Shown here one piece after another: positions 1 through 6,515 of a DNA stretch of 14,211 nucleotides (position 1 is the stretch's first letter; the number at the start of each line of letters is the position of its first letter). The translations under genes and the position numbers were made by a program. This DNA comes from Natrialbaceae archaeon (GTDB lineage Archaea > Halobacteriota > Halobacteria > Halobacteriales > Natrialbaceae), in the NCBI GenBank assembly GCA_003552325.1, contig PUKM01000065.1, forward strand, positions 1 through 14,211, read 5' to 3'. Under the pieces are notes generated by a model, which saw nothing but the letters and a program-made list of their open reading frames with translations, made no database searches and was not told the origin of the DNA.

Positions 1-705
1 CCGTCCTATCCCGATGAAAAACTGTACTTCTCGACGCCTGCGGACCCGATCGACGACGACCTCTCGACGTTGTACCACCAGAAGACGATCGAGTCGTTCC
101 TCAATGACATGGGCTACGACGCCGAACCGATCAACGAGGGGATGTCGGTCATCTACTCCGAACTCGCTGACAACAACTTTACGGGACTCGGCATCTCCTT
201 CGGTGCTGGGATGACGAACGTCTGTCTGGCCTACTACGCGGTGCCAGTGATGAAGTTCTCGGTCGCCCGCGGTGGCGACTGGATCGACGAGCAGGCTGCC
301 CGTGCAACGGGAACGCCAGTCGACAAAGTCACCTCGATCAAAGAGGACAATTTCGAACTCGACTTCACGACTGATGTCGGTGGCGTCGAAGGAGCCCTCT
401 CGATTTACTACGAGAACCTCCTCGACTACGTCATCGAGCACATCGTCAAAGAAGTGGACGACGAAGACGTCGAAGAAGGCCTCGACATCCCCGTGGTCGT
501 CACCGGTGGGACCTCGAGCCCTAACGGGTTCGAAGCCCTGTTCCGTGACCACCTCAAGGACGCGGCGATTCCGTTCTCGATCAGTGGTGTCAGCCACGCC
601 GACGAACCGCTGTACAGTGTCGCTCGCGGTGGCCTCGTGGCGGCCCGTTCCGACGAGGACGTCGACTACGAAGAAGACGAAGCAGAAGCACCGACGACCG
701 ACTGA
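1..705 (+). CDS. volA: Volactin/salactin-type actin homologue, C-terminal part (5' end outside window)
   Basis: The reading frame is open from base 1 to the TGA at 703-705, so the gene begins upstream and only about 234 C-terminal residues are present. An in-frame TTG at 70 is not needed as a start. The fragment holds the second half of an actin/MreB/Hsp70-type ATPase fold. A phosphate-2-like loop (GISFGAGMTNVCLA) is followed by an ARGGDWID segment and, further on, by an adenosine-binding-type motif (VVVTGGTSSPNGFEALF). The protein ends in a highly acidic tail (DEDVDYEEDEAEAP). Haloarchaeal proteins of this type form dynamic filaments in the cytoplasm: volactin affects disc shape in Haloferax, and salactin is the Halobacterium counterpart. 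The family assignment rests on these motifs and my memory of the family. Which of the two names fits better cannot be decided from a fragment. Confidence 0.8.
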   Translation, partial: PSYPDEKLYFSTPADPIDDDLSTLYHQKTIESFLNDMGYDAEPINEGMSVIYSELADNNFTGLGISFGAGMTNVCLAYYAVPVMKFSVARGGDWIDEQAARATGTPVDKVTSIKEDNFELDFTTDVGGVEGALSIYYENLLDYVIEHIVKEVDDEDVEEGLDIPVVVTGGTSSPNGFEALFRDHLKDAAIPFSISGVSHADEPLYSVARGGLVAARSDEDVDYEEDEAEAPTTD

Positions 706-721
706 ACACGGTTTCCCACGC

Positions 722-726
722 TTTTT
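722..726 (+). terminator. Oligo-T terminator after the actin homologue
   Basis: A run of five T lies 17 bases after the TGA of the actin-like gene, within a C/G-rich context (CACGCTTTTTGTCG). Archaeal transcription commonly ends at short T-runs without a hairpin. The remaining gap to the convergent zinc-ribbon gene (up to 907) shows nothing else I can interpret. Confidence 0.45.
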
Positions 727-907
727 GTCGAACGAGACGGGAACCGGAGGCGTCGTATTCGGTTTGGAATTACATCGCTCGTGTTAGATGTTACTGGTCC
801 CTGATGTGTACACGGGGCGGTCGTCGACAGGATGCCTCGAGTGTGACACTGGCTGGTGGACACGACTATCCAGATTTGTCACTACCGCTGGGAGTCTCTG
901 ACCCCCT

Positions 908-1078
908 TCAGCCATCGTAGAATCGGTTGAACGCGTCCTGCCAACTCTCGAGGCGGATGCCCTCGCTTTCGTGGTCGACTGGGACGTCTGCGAATCCACA
1001 CCTGTTGCACGCACGCGTCGTCGCGTCACCGAGCGACAGCTGCTCGAGTGGGGCGTCACATCGCGGACACTCCTCCAT
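908..1078 (-). CDS. Small two-CxxC zinc-ribbon protein
   Basis: This is a 56-residue protein with CPRC at residues 4-7 and CNRC at 24-27, the spacing of a single zinc ribbon of the zf-TFIIB kind. A short charged tail ends in SWQDAFNRFYDG. Such mini zinc-finger proteins are common in haloarchaea and mostly uncharacterised; proposed roles are protein-protein or nucleic-acid adaptors. The frame extends nine codons further (ATG at 1105). I chose the ATG at 1078 because a TATA-like element sits 27 bases upstream of it, matching a leaderless transcript, and because the ribbon then starts right at the N-terminus. The gene is divergent from the 1191-1589 gene and the methyltransferase after it. The exact function is unknown. 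Confidence 0.8.
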   Translation of the reverse strand: MEECPRCDAPLEQLSLGDATTRACNRCGFADVPVDHESEGIRLESWQDAFNRFYDG

Positions 1079-1101
1079 ACACGGTGATTCTGAGGGGGTG
1101 A

Positions 1102-1109
1102 GCATAAGT
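1102..1109 (-). promoter_or_regulatory. TATA-like box for the zinc-ribbon gene
   Basis: On the minus strand the element reads ACTTATGC and is centred about 27 bases before the ATG at 1078. The spacing fits a leaderless haloarchaeal mRNA and decides the start codon. Confidence 0.5.
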
Positions 1110-1160
1110 CTATGTCCTCAATTGATGGTTGTGGATATTACTACTGGACATTTCCAAAAC

Positions 1161-1167
1161 TATTTGT
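1161..1167 (+). promoter_or_regulatory. TATA box with BRE for the 1191-1589 gene
   Basis: TATTTGT is preceded by a purine-rich BRE-like CCAAAAC and centred 27 bases before the ATG at 1191. The 112-base divergent spacer also carries an AT-rich stretch (about 1118-1144) between the two promoters, where a regulator could bind. Confidence 0.6.
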
Positions 1168-1190
1168 ATGCAGGGGATGTATGCTGGTGC

Positions 1191-1589
1191 ATGAGCACGA
1201 CGTCACCCGCATTCGCCCAGACCATCGAAGGCTGTCGACCAGCAAACGTAACGCCGGTTGCAATCGAAGCAGCAGATCTCGAGTCGACTGCACCGGAGTA
1301 CCTTCGAGACCTCAAACACGAGTGTACGCGCAACGATTTGTTCCCTGCCGGATTGACCGTGGAGGCGTGTTTTAGCGAGGATTGCTCACTGACCACTCAG
1401 GAGGAAGCCGACCGGATCCGTGGCTACGTTCGTGCGGGCGCGTTCCTCGGTGTCGGCACCGTCACCGTTGTATGCGACGACATCGCAAACCCCGAAAAAG
1501 TGCGCCCCGCGCTGGCAGCCTGTGCCGAACGGGCGACCCGCGAAGGTCTCGCGTTCGAACTCGACGCACCCATTAGCCTCGACGAATAA
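1191..1589 (+). CDS. Conserved-looking haloarchaeal protein of unknown function
   Basis: This is a 132-residue soluble, acidic protein that I do not recognise. It is unusually rich in cysteine for a haloarchaeal protein: C15, C45, C60, C65, C95 and C111. Mixed alpha/beta character is suggested by a glycine-containing strand (GAFLGVGTVTVVCDD, about 83-97) followed by a helix (PEKVRPALAACAERATREG). An in-frame start exists at 927, but the ATG at 1191 has a good TATA/BRE pair 27 bases upstream, while the longer form would run through that promoter and the divergent gene. The METTL5-like gene follows after 9 bases, so the two are very likely co-transcribed and may act together. No membrane segment or signal peptide is seen. 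No catalytic motif is evident. Confidence 0.75.
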   Translation: MSTTSPAFAQTIEGCRPANVTPVAIEAADLESTAPEYLRDLKHECTRNDLFPAGLTVEACFSEDCSLTTQEEADRIRGYVRAGAFLGVGTVTVVCDDIANPEKVRPALAACAERATREGLAFELDAPISLDE

Positions 1590-1598
1590 CTTCGGACG

Positions 1599-2288
1599 AT
1601 GCCCATCGGGCCGTCCCGTCGAACCGTCGCCCGTCGTCTCGAGTCAGTCACCGATTTTTCCGATCCGTCACCGACCCTCGAGCAGTACCTCACCCCGGCA
1701 GAGATCGCCGCACACATCGCCCATCTCGCGAGTGTGCAGGGTGATCTGACCGACCACCTCGTCCTCGACCTCGGTACCGGGACCGGGATGTTGGCTCTCG
1801 CCGCGGGACAGTACGCACCACGTGACGTCATCGGGATCGACGTCGACAGGCGGGCACTCGAGGCGGCCGTGGCGAACGAGGCCCGACTCACCTCGTCACC
1901 TGCGTCGAGTCGACACCACTGGCTCTGTGCCGACGTTACACAGCTCCCGATGACGAGAGCCACACTCGAGTCTGGGAACGAACGGGTGACTGTCGTCTCG
2001 AATCCGCCGTTCGGTGCCCAACGTGGCAACCGCCACGCCGACAAGCCGTTTCTCCTCGCTGCCTCGAGGCTGGCGGACGTCTCCTACACGATTCACAACG
2101 CGGGCAGTCAGTCGTTCGTCGAATCACTAGCGACGGATCACGGCGGAACCGTGACCCACGCATTTGCCGCTACGTTCCCCATCCATCATCAGTTCGCGTT
2201 TCACGAGGACGACGCTCGTACGCTCGAGGCCGAGGTGTTTCGAATCGAGTGGAGACGGTCCGGAGGCGAGACGGTCGGTTCCACGTAA
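1599..2288 (+). CDS. METTL5-type SAM-dependent N6-adenine methyltransferase
   Basis: This is a 229-residue class I methyltransferase. SAM-binding motif I is DLGTGTG at residues 57-63, preceded by the family's LEQYLTP (27-33). The adenine-N6 signature NPPF is at 135-138, followed by GAQRGNRHADKPFLLAA, which closely resembles the segment after NPPF in METTL5. Length (about 210-230 aa) also fits that family. Human METTL5 makes m6A1832 in 18S rRNA with the help of TRMT112, so the archaeal protein is expected to act on small-subunit rRNA; that target is inferred. The gene lies 9 bases after the preceding unknown gene, in the same transcription unit, and converges on the rhomboid gene with a 29-base gap. 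The alternative is another small RNA or protein methyltransferase of the NPPY/F group. Confidence 0.85.
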   Translation: MPIGPSRRTVARRLESVTDFSDPSPTLEQYLTPAEIAAHIAHLASVQGDLTDHLVLDLGTGTGMLALAAGQYAPRDVIGIDVDRRALEAAVANEARLTSSPASSRHHWLCADVTQLPMTRATLESGNERVTVVSNPPFGAQRGNRHADKPFLLAASRLADVSYTIHNAGSQSFVESLATDHGGTVTHAFAATFPIHHQFAFHEDDARTLEAEVFRIEWRRSGGETVGST

Positions 2289-2317
2289 CGCCGAGGGCGT
2301 GTTTTCGATGCGCCGGC

Positions 2318-4201
2318 TCAATTGTACGATTCCTTACTCGCGATCTGGACGATCGTTTCGCCGGTCGTGACGTACAGGTCGTCATCCACGCGAACGAACT
2401 CGAGCGTACCCACGGATGCAGTTTCGTTTTCGGCTGGCAACTCGACGCGCTCAGCCGTCACTGTGCCATCCTGATCGGCCGCCTCACCGTTGTCCGCTGA
2501 CAGCAGTGACTCCGCCCGGTCGCTCACCTCGAGGTAGAACTCGCCATCTTCGGCCCCAACGGTGATGTTTTGCCCATCAATTTGGGCCCCGGCACGCGAC
2601 TCGTTGCTCGTGTGTGCGAGGACGCGGTCGTCGTCGTCCTCGAGCCAGACCTGATACACGGTGTCGTTGCCGACGGGTGACCAGCCCTCCCGTTCGGCGG
2701 TCACGCTGTCCCGCCAGGCAGGCCCGCCGACAGTGACGGTTGCTTCGCCAGAAAAGGCGAGTTGGTTGGCGGAGACGGCTTCGGTCCATATCTGCCGCTC
2801 CGGACTCGAGACGATCACCCCACTGGCATCCAGGCTCCCAGGGTCGAACTCCTCGACACCGACGACCGAGGCGATGGGGTTGTCCACGTCCTCTGCGTAC
2901 GTGACGCTGTAGTCTTCGATAGTGATCGTCGTCTCGCCGTAGCCCTCGCCATCCCCATCGTAGACGAACAGGTTGACCGGAATTGCCGGCCCGGTAATCG
3001 CCGCGAGCACGACCAGGAGGACCACAATAGCGACGGACTGCCGAGAGTAGTCGGTGAGCGGTGCAGGGAGCGACGACCGGGGTCTCGCCACCAGTTCACG
3101 AATCCGCTCGAGACGGGCCCTCCCTTTGGGGTTAGATCCCTCGCTCGAGGCCGACTGTGGTGTCCCGCGCTCGAGGACACGAGCCAAGAGCCCGTTCGAG
3201 CGGACTTCGTCGGCCGTCGGACGACTGAACCGTCGCTCGAGCCACCGGGGTGCCAGGCCCCGATCGGAACCCGCCACGGCGACGACGACGACGGCAGCGA
3301 GGGCGATGACAGCGATGACGCCGGGGCCTTGCAAGAGAATGTAGACGTCAGCGCCGCCGAACCAGTAGATGGCCCACAGCGATTTCGAGAAGCCGTAGAC
3401 GAGGACGGCGATCCAGAGATAGAGGGCGTTAGGCCGGTGGCCGCGGTACCGGAACAGCGCGAGCGCGAGAAAGAGGCCGATAAAAAAGCCCAGTGCGTGG
3501 CCCTGGATGGCAATGGTAGCCCACGACGGTGGTGAGGGGCCCTGTGGTTGGGCAACGTAGTAGCCAATCGGTGTCTGGAGGGCGTCGAAGGTTCTCGAGA
3601 CGACGCTCTGGAGGCCAACGGTCGCGATGAGGGTCACGATCGGGTAGCGGACGATGGCAAACCCGGCGAAGGCGTAGACGACACCCGAAAAACCGATAAC
3701 GGGACCGAGAGCGAACAGCCCAGTGAATAGGCCGACGAGCACGACCGCACCCGGGAAAATAGCACACGCCCGAACCCACGGGTTGTGAAGCCATTTCGGC
3801 CCCCATCCGTCGGAACCGTCACGCTCTCGAGGGTAGTGACCCCAGGCGTATTCCGCGATCGGTGCGGCGACAACGGTGCCGATCAGATTGCCGGTGATGT
3901 GGCCGGCGTGTGCGTGTGAAAACGAGGAACTGAGGATTCCGAGCGGATAGAAAAACGACCAGGCTCTGAACGGCTTGACGACGGGGGAATCGAAATCCGA
4001 GATGCCATCCTGGACGAAGAGATAAAACGCGAGGACGAACGCGATGATGATGAGGGTCCCCCAGGGGACCCCATACAGAAACCGGGCCCTGAGCACGTCT
4101 CGCCATCGTCGGTTACGGCGCTCGAGGCGGCGGACAGCCACGAGCGAGAGCGCCACGGCAACGACGACGAGGGCGGTAAGCACGGGCTCCAGCCAGTCCA
4201 T
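2318..4201 (-). CDS. Rhomboid intramembrane serine protease with C-terminal ectodomain
   Basis: This 627-residue membrane protein has a rhomboid core. HAGHITGN gives the conserved H101xxxN105 of the oxyanion region, GFSGVVYAF carries the catalytic serine (S172, equivalent to GlpG GLSGVVYAL), and IQGHALGFF supplies the catalytic histidine (H235). Rhomboids cleave transmembrane helices within the membrane. The core ends near residue 310. A basic, probably cytoplasmic linker (311-387) and an extra membrane helix (about 388-406) follow. The last 220 or so residues are hydrophilic, acidic and threonine/valine-rich, probably a beta-rich domain outside the cell. Typical rhomboids have about 200-300 residues, so this is a large fusion. 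The substrate is unknown. The gene is divergent from rpoL and has its own TATA-like box 26 bases before the ATG. Confidence 0.88.
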   Translation of the reverse strand: MDWLEPVLTALVVVAVALSLVAVRRLERRNRRWRDVLRARFLYGVPWGTLIIIAFVLAFYLFVQDGISDFDSPVVKPFRAWSFFYPLGILSSSFSHAHAGHITGNLIGTVVAAPIAEYAWGHYPRERDGSDGWGPKWLHNPWVRACAIFPGAVVLVGLFTGLFALGPVIGFSGVVYAFAGFAIVRYPIVTLIATVGLQSVVSRTFDALQTPIGYYVAQPQGPSPPSWATIAIQGHALGFFIGLFLALALFRYRGHRPNALYLWIAVLVYGFSKSLWAIYWFGGADVYILLQGPGVIAVIALAAVVVVAVAGSDRGLAPRWLERRFSRPTADEVRSNGLLARVLERGTPQSASSEGSNPKGRARLERIRELVARPRSSLPAPLTDYSRQSVAIVVLLVVLAAITGPAIPVNLFVYDGDGEGYGETTITIEDYSVTYAEDVDNPIASVVGVEEFDPGSLDASGVIVSSPERQIWTEAVSANQLAFSGEATVTVGGPAWRDSVTAEREGWSPVGNDTVYQVWLEDDDDRVLAHTSNESRAGAQIDGQNITVGAEDGEFYLEVSDRAESLLSADNGEAADQDGTVTAERVELPAENETASVGTLEFVRVDDDLYVTTGETIVQIASKESYN

Positions 4202-4222
4202 ACCCGCCCGTATGGCGGAAGC

Positions 4223-4230
4223 AGTATAGT
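4223..4230 (-). promoter_or_regulatory. TATA-like box for the rhomboid gene
   Basis: The minus strand reads ACTATACT, centred about 26 bases before the ATG at 4201, with purine-rich AGAAACC just upstream as a possible BRE. Confidence 0.6.
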
Positions 4231-4301
4231 GGTTTCTGCTCGAGGACCCTCTTTCGCGTTCGACACTGGAGAAACAGCGGTCGCTGGCACTGGCTTCGAA
4301 A

Positions 4302-4309
4302 GGTACAAG
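4302..4309 (+). promoter_or_regulatory. TATA-like box with BRE for rpoL
   Basis: GGTACAAG is preceded by CGAAA (BRE-like) and centred about 28 bases before the ATG at 4334. The box is weaker than others in the window, but position and BRE agree with a leaderless transcript. Confidence 0.45.
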
Positions 4310-4333
4310 CGACTCACCGGCACAGGTGTTGGT

Positions 4334-4618
4334 ATGGAACTACGGGTCACCGAGAGTAGCGAAAACGAACTCTCGATCGAGATCGCTGGTGAGGACCATA
4401 CGTTCATGAACGTCCTCAAGGGTGCGCTCTTAGAGCACGCAGACGTCAGCGCCGCAACCTACGACATGACCCCCGAACAGTCGGGTGGACAGACCGATCC
4501 AATTCTCACGGTGAAAACCGAAGGCGACGTCGAGCCACTGGACGCGCTCGAGGAGGCTGCAGCGGATATCCGAGCGAAAGCGGCGTCGTTCCGTGACGCG
4601 TTCGAAGCGGCTGTCTGA
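4334..4618 (+). CDS. rpoL: DNA-directed RNA polymerase subunit L (Rpo11)
   Basis: This 94-residue protein is the archaeal counterpart of eukaryotic Rpb11. It pairs with Rpo3 (subunit D) to form the assembly platform of RNA polymerase, equivalent to the bacterial alpha dimer. The N-terminal strand MELRVTESSENELSIEIAGEDH runs into the diagnostic HTFMNVLKGALLEH segment (about 22-35), which lies at the D-L interface, and the protein ends in a long amphipathic helix. Length is as expected for the family. The frame opens further upstream (to 4229), but the ATG at 4334 gives the standard N-terminus and the right promoter spacing. It stands alone between two intramembrane protease genes, divergent from one and convergent with the other. 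Confidence 0.96.
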   Translation: MELRVTESSENELSIEIAGEDHTFMNVLKGALLEHADVSAATYDMTPEQSGGQTDPILTVKTEGDVEPLDALEEAAADIRAKAASFRDAFEAAV

Positions 4619-4638
4619 GGCGTATCTATCGAGGCGTG

Positions 4639-4644
4639 TTTTTT
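4639..4644 (+). terminator. Oligo-T terminator after rpoL
   Basis: Six consecutive T lie 20 bases after the rpoL stop, in the 42-base gap before the convergent protease gene. No hairpin is needed for archaeal termination. Confidence 0.5.
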
Positions 4645-4660
4645 GCGAGAGTGTGGTGGC

Positions 4661-5782
4661 TCAGAGTCCCAACGCCGTCGTCACTGGTATCCCGATCAGG
4701 ACAGCACCCAACAGATAGCCACCGATTGCCCCAGCGTTGAGGAGCGGAAGTCCAGCGTGTGCTCGACCTTGCACGACCATATACAGGAGTGTCAGTAACC
4801 CGGCGAGCGTGCCGATCATCGCCCCAAGTGCGGGGGTATTGAGCGCGATGACCGGGAGATCGTACAGCGGCGCCTCGAGAAACGTGACCGCGCTGGCGAC
4901 GAGTATCGTCGGGATGACGGCATCGCCGAGGCCGATGAACAGGGCGTCACGGGCGGGTTCGGGTGGTTCGTCCTCGGTCTGGTCGCCTGTGGCTTCGCTG
5001 TCGGAGTCCTCGAGTTCGTCGCCGACTGTCGTGTCACCGTGCTCACCATCCTCGAGCGACTCTGAGGGCCCTGTTGCGGGCTCTTCAGTGCCAACACCTG
5101 CCACACTCGTTTCTGCTCCGCCATCGGTTTCTTGGGCACTCTCCTCTCCGTCCTCGAGGGTGTCCGGTTGATTTTCGCTGGCGAGAAACGAGTACGAGAG
5201 CGTCGTGGGGATCACGAGTACGACGGGGATACGGAGATCCATGACGCCAGAGGCCAGATCGAGCATGTGTTTGGTTCGGTAGACGCTGATAGCGTCGTAG
5301 ACGGCGAGCACCACGAGTAAAATGAGAACGGGAAGCAATCCAAGACTGATGCCGAAGATGCCGGCGGCTCCGGCTCCCATGATGACGCCGGCAGTGTCGA
5401 TGACGTACCATTCAGGATAGCGAAGTAACGCCGCCCCGACAGCCAGTGCAGCGACCAGCGGGAGCGGAAGCAGGACTCCGGAGACGACGATCGGTGGAAT
5501 AATCGCAGCGAAGACGAACCAGGCCAGCATCACACTCACGCCGACGATGACCAGCCGGATTACCCAGTCGTAGTTGTACTTGAACGCGGCGAGCATGAAC
5601 GCCGTGGCAACGAGAATAGCGAAAATATATAAAAGGCTGTAGGTGGGATCTTCCGGGTCCTCGACGGCTTGCATCTCCGCTGTGATGAACGGCTCGATGA
5701 GTGCAAGTGCGCCGAGTTGGACGCCGAGAAACAACAGACAGCTCAACGCGGTCGCCGCGTAGAGCCCCAGACGATCGTTCAT
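4661..5782 (-). CDS. psh: Presenilin-family intramembrane aspartyl protease (PSH)
   Basis: This is a 373-residue polytopic membrane protein with the two catalytic aspartates of presenilin/signal peptide peptidase enzymes: YD (Y162-D163) in a helix near 150-165, and GLGD (G284 to D287). The conserved C-terminal PxL element appears as GLPLLN (P346). It cleaves helices within the membrane, probably leftover signal peptides or membrane-protein stubs; substrates in haloarchaea are not known. About six N-terminal helices precede a long hydrophilic loop (about 202-279) that is almost free of basic residues and rich in D, E, G, S and T. Helices 7-9 then follow. The ATG at 5782 has only a weak TATA-like sequence (CAATACC, about 5806-5812). 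The 152 bases upstream, up to the end of gar1, hold nothing else I can identify. Confidence 0.92.
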   Translation of the reverse strand: MNDRLGLYAATALSCLLFLGVQLGALALIEPFITAEMQAVEDPEDPTYSLLYIFAILVATAFMLAAFKYNYDWVIRLVIVGVSVMLAWFVFAAIIPPIVVSGVLLPLPLVAALAVGAALLRYPEWYVIDTAGVIMGAGAAGIFGISLGLLPVLILLVVLAVYDAISVYRTKHMLDLASGVMDLRIPVVLVIPTTLSYSFLASENQPDTLEDGEESAQETDGGAETSVAGVGTEEPATGPSESLEDGEHGDTTVGDELEDSDSEATGDQTEDEPPEPARDALFIGLGDAVIPTILVASAVTFLEAPLYDLPVIALNTPALGAMIGTLAGLLTLLYMVVQGRAHAGLPLLNAGAIGGYLLGAVLIGIPVTTALGL

Positions 5783-5934
5783 ATACCCCCTCTTGTGTGG
5801 GCGTTGGTATTGGTGTTGCGCTCGAGGGTTATCGTTCTGCGTGGAGAGCGAGCTCCGGATAACAGGCCTAGTCTGCGTCCAGAGCCGGGTCGATACCCGT
5901 CGGAGACGTTCGAAGAGCCTCGTGTACGGACGTT

Positions 5935-6171
5935 TCAGTCTCGAGCGTACATCGTCGTTCCCAACAGCGCGGGGAGGTGGACGTGATCGGTGGGTGATAC
6001 GGCCAAGTAGGGCTGGTCGACTGGCCCGAAGACGTCGACGACCCGTCCGACGGTGTCGAGGGAGTCATCGAGCACCATGGTTCCGATCGCGTGTTCGGCA
6101 CTGGCGTCTTCGGGGCTCCGGAGGATGGCCAGCCCCTGTGCAGTTCGGACGACGGTGCCAACGCGGTACAC
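5935..6171 (-). CDS. gar1: H/ACA RNA-protein complex component Gar1
   Basis: This small RNA-binding protein (78 residues) is a subunit of the H/ACA RNP, where it binds the pseudouridine synthase Cbf5 and promotes substrate turnover during guide-RNA-directed rRNA modification. The Gar1 beta-barrel core is clear: VGTVVRTAQGLAIL at the N-terminus and VGRVVDVFGPVDQPYLAV in the middle, followed by LLGTTMYAR. The frame is open upstream to 6306, but that part lies inside srp19 in another frame and does not look like Gar1. The GTG at 6171 gives the normal family N-terminus (MYRVGTVV) and stands one base after the srp19 stop codon. The gene is therefore almost surely translated from the srp19 mRNA, perhaps by reinitiation. 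Confidence 0.9.
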   Translation of the reverse strand: MYRVGTVVRTAQGLAILRSPEDASAEHAIGTMVLDDSLDTVGRVVDVFGPVDQPYLAVSPTDHVHLPALLGTTMYARD

Positions 6172-6172
6172 G

Positions 6173-6454
6173 TTAGTCGCGCATCGCGACCACGTAGGCC
6201 GCGACGGCTTGCACCAGATCGTTTTTCGTCGAGTCCTCGGTGCCACGGACAACGACCCGTCCACGTGGTTCCCAGTGTTCTCGAGAGTAGGCTTTGTCGC
6301 GCTCAACGGTGGCGTCGTAGCCGATCTGTTGGACGGCTTTGGCGATTTCCTCGACCGTCGGCTCTTCGACTGCCAACTCGAGGGGAACGCGTCGCCCCTC
6401 GGCCCGCGTCCGGGTGGCGTCGAGATAGGCGGGCCAGATGACGTTTTCGACCAT
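6173..6454 (-). CDS. srp19: Signal recognition particle subunit SRP19
   Basis: This is a 93-residue protein that binds 7S (SRP) RNA and prepares it for SRP54, which targets membrane and secreted proteins to the translocon. The archaeal SRP19 pattern is visible: VENVIWPAYLDATRTRAEGRRVP at the N-terminus, the PTVEEIAKAVQQIGYD helix, and the strand GRVVVRG. An ATG three codons earlier (6463) is also possible. I prefer 6454 because a strong TATA element is centred about 25 bases upstream and related proteins begin MVENVIWP-like. gar1 follows after one base, making a two-gene unit of RNP proteins. The btuF gene lies upstream on the same strand, 61 bases away, separated by a likely terminator. Confidence 0.94.
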   Translation of the reverse strand: MVENVIWPAYLDATRTRAEGRRVPLELAVEEPTVEEIAKAVQQIGYDATVERDKAYSREHWEPRGRVVVRGTEDSTKNDLVQAVAAYVVAMRD

Positions 6455-6474
6455 ACTGGTCATCGGCGGGGACG

Positions 6475-6482
6475 TTTCTAAA
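6475..6482 (-). promoter_or_regulatory. TATA box with BRE for srp19-gar1
   Basis: The minus strand reads TTTAGAAA, with GAAAAGGG just upstream as BRE, centred about 25 bases before the ATG at 6454. It shows that srp19-gar1 has its own promoter and is not simply read from btuF. Confidence 0.65.
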
Positions 6483-6490
6483 CCCTTTTC

Positions 6491-6512
6491 AAAATCAGTT
6501 GGCTGCGGAGCC
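6491..6512 (-). terminator. Hairpin plus T-run after btuF
   Basis: Just after the btuF TAA (6516-6518) the minus strand carries GGCTCCGCAGCC (6501-6512), able to form a 4-bp GGCT/AGCC stem. After AACTGA comes TTTT (6491-6494). This resembles an intrinsic terminator and sits directly against the srp19 promoter. Confidence 0.4.
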
Positions 6513-6515
6513 TGC

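Noticed and set aside
927..1190. Longer start for the 1191-1589 gene
   Set aside because: It would cover the divergent zinc-ribbon gene and the promoter, and the extra residues look like antisense translation.
2762..3535. Plus-strand open frame (257 codons) opposite the rhomboid gene
   Set aside because: Composition (many R, G, D with no domain) is that of a mirror frame, and no promoter is visible upstream.
6172..6306. N-terminal extension of gar1 inside srp19
   Set aside because: The added 45 residues are the out-of-frame translation of srp19; Gar1 similarity begins at the GTG at 6171.
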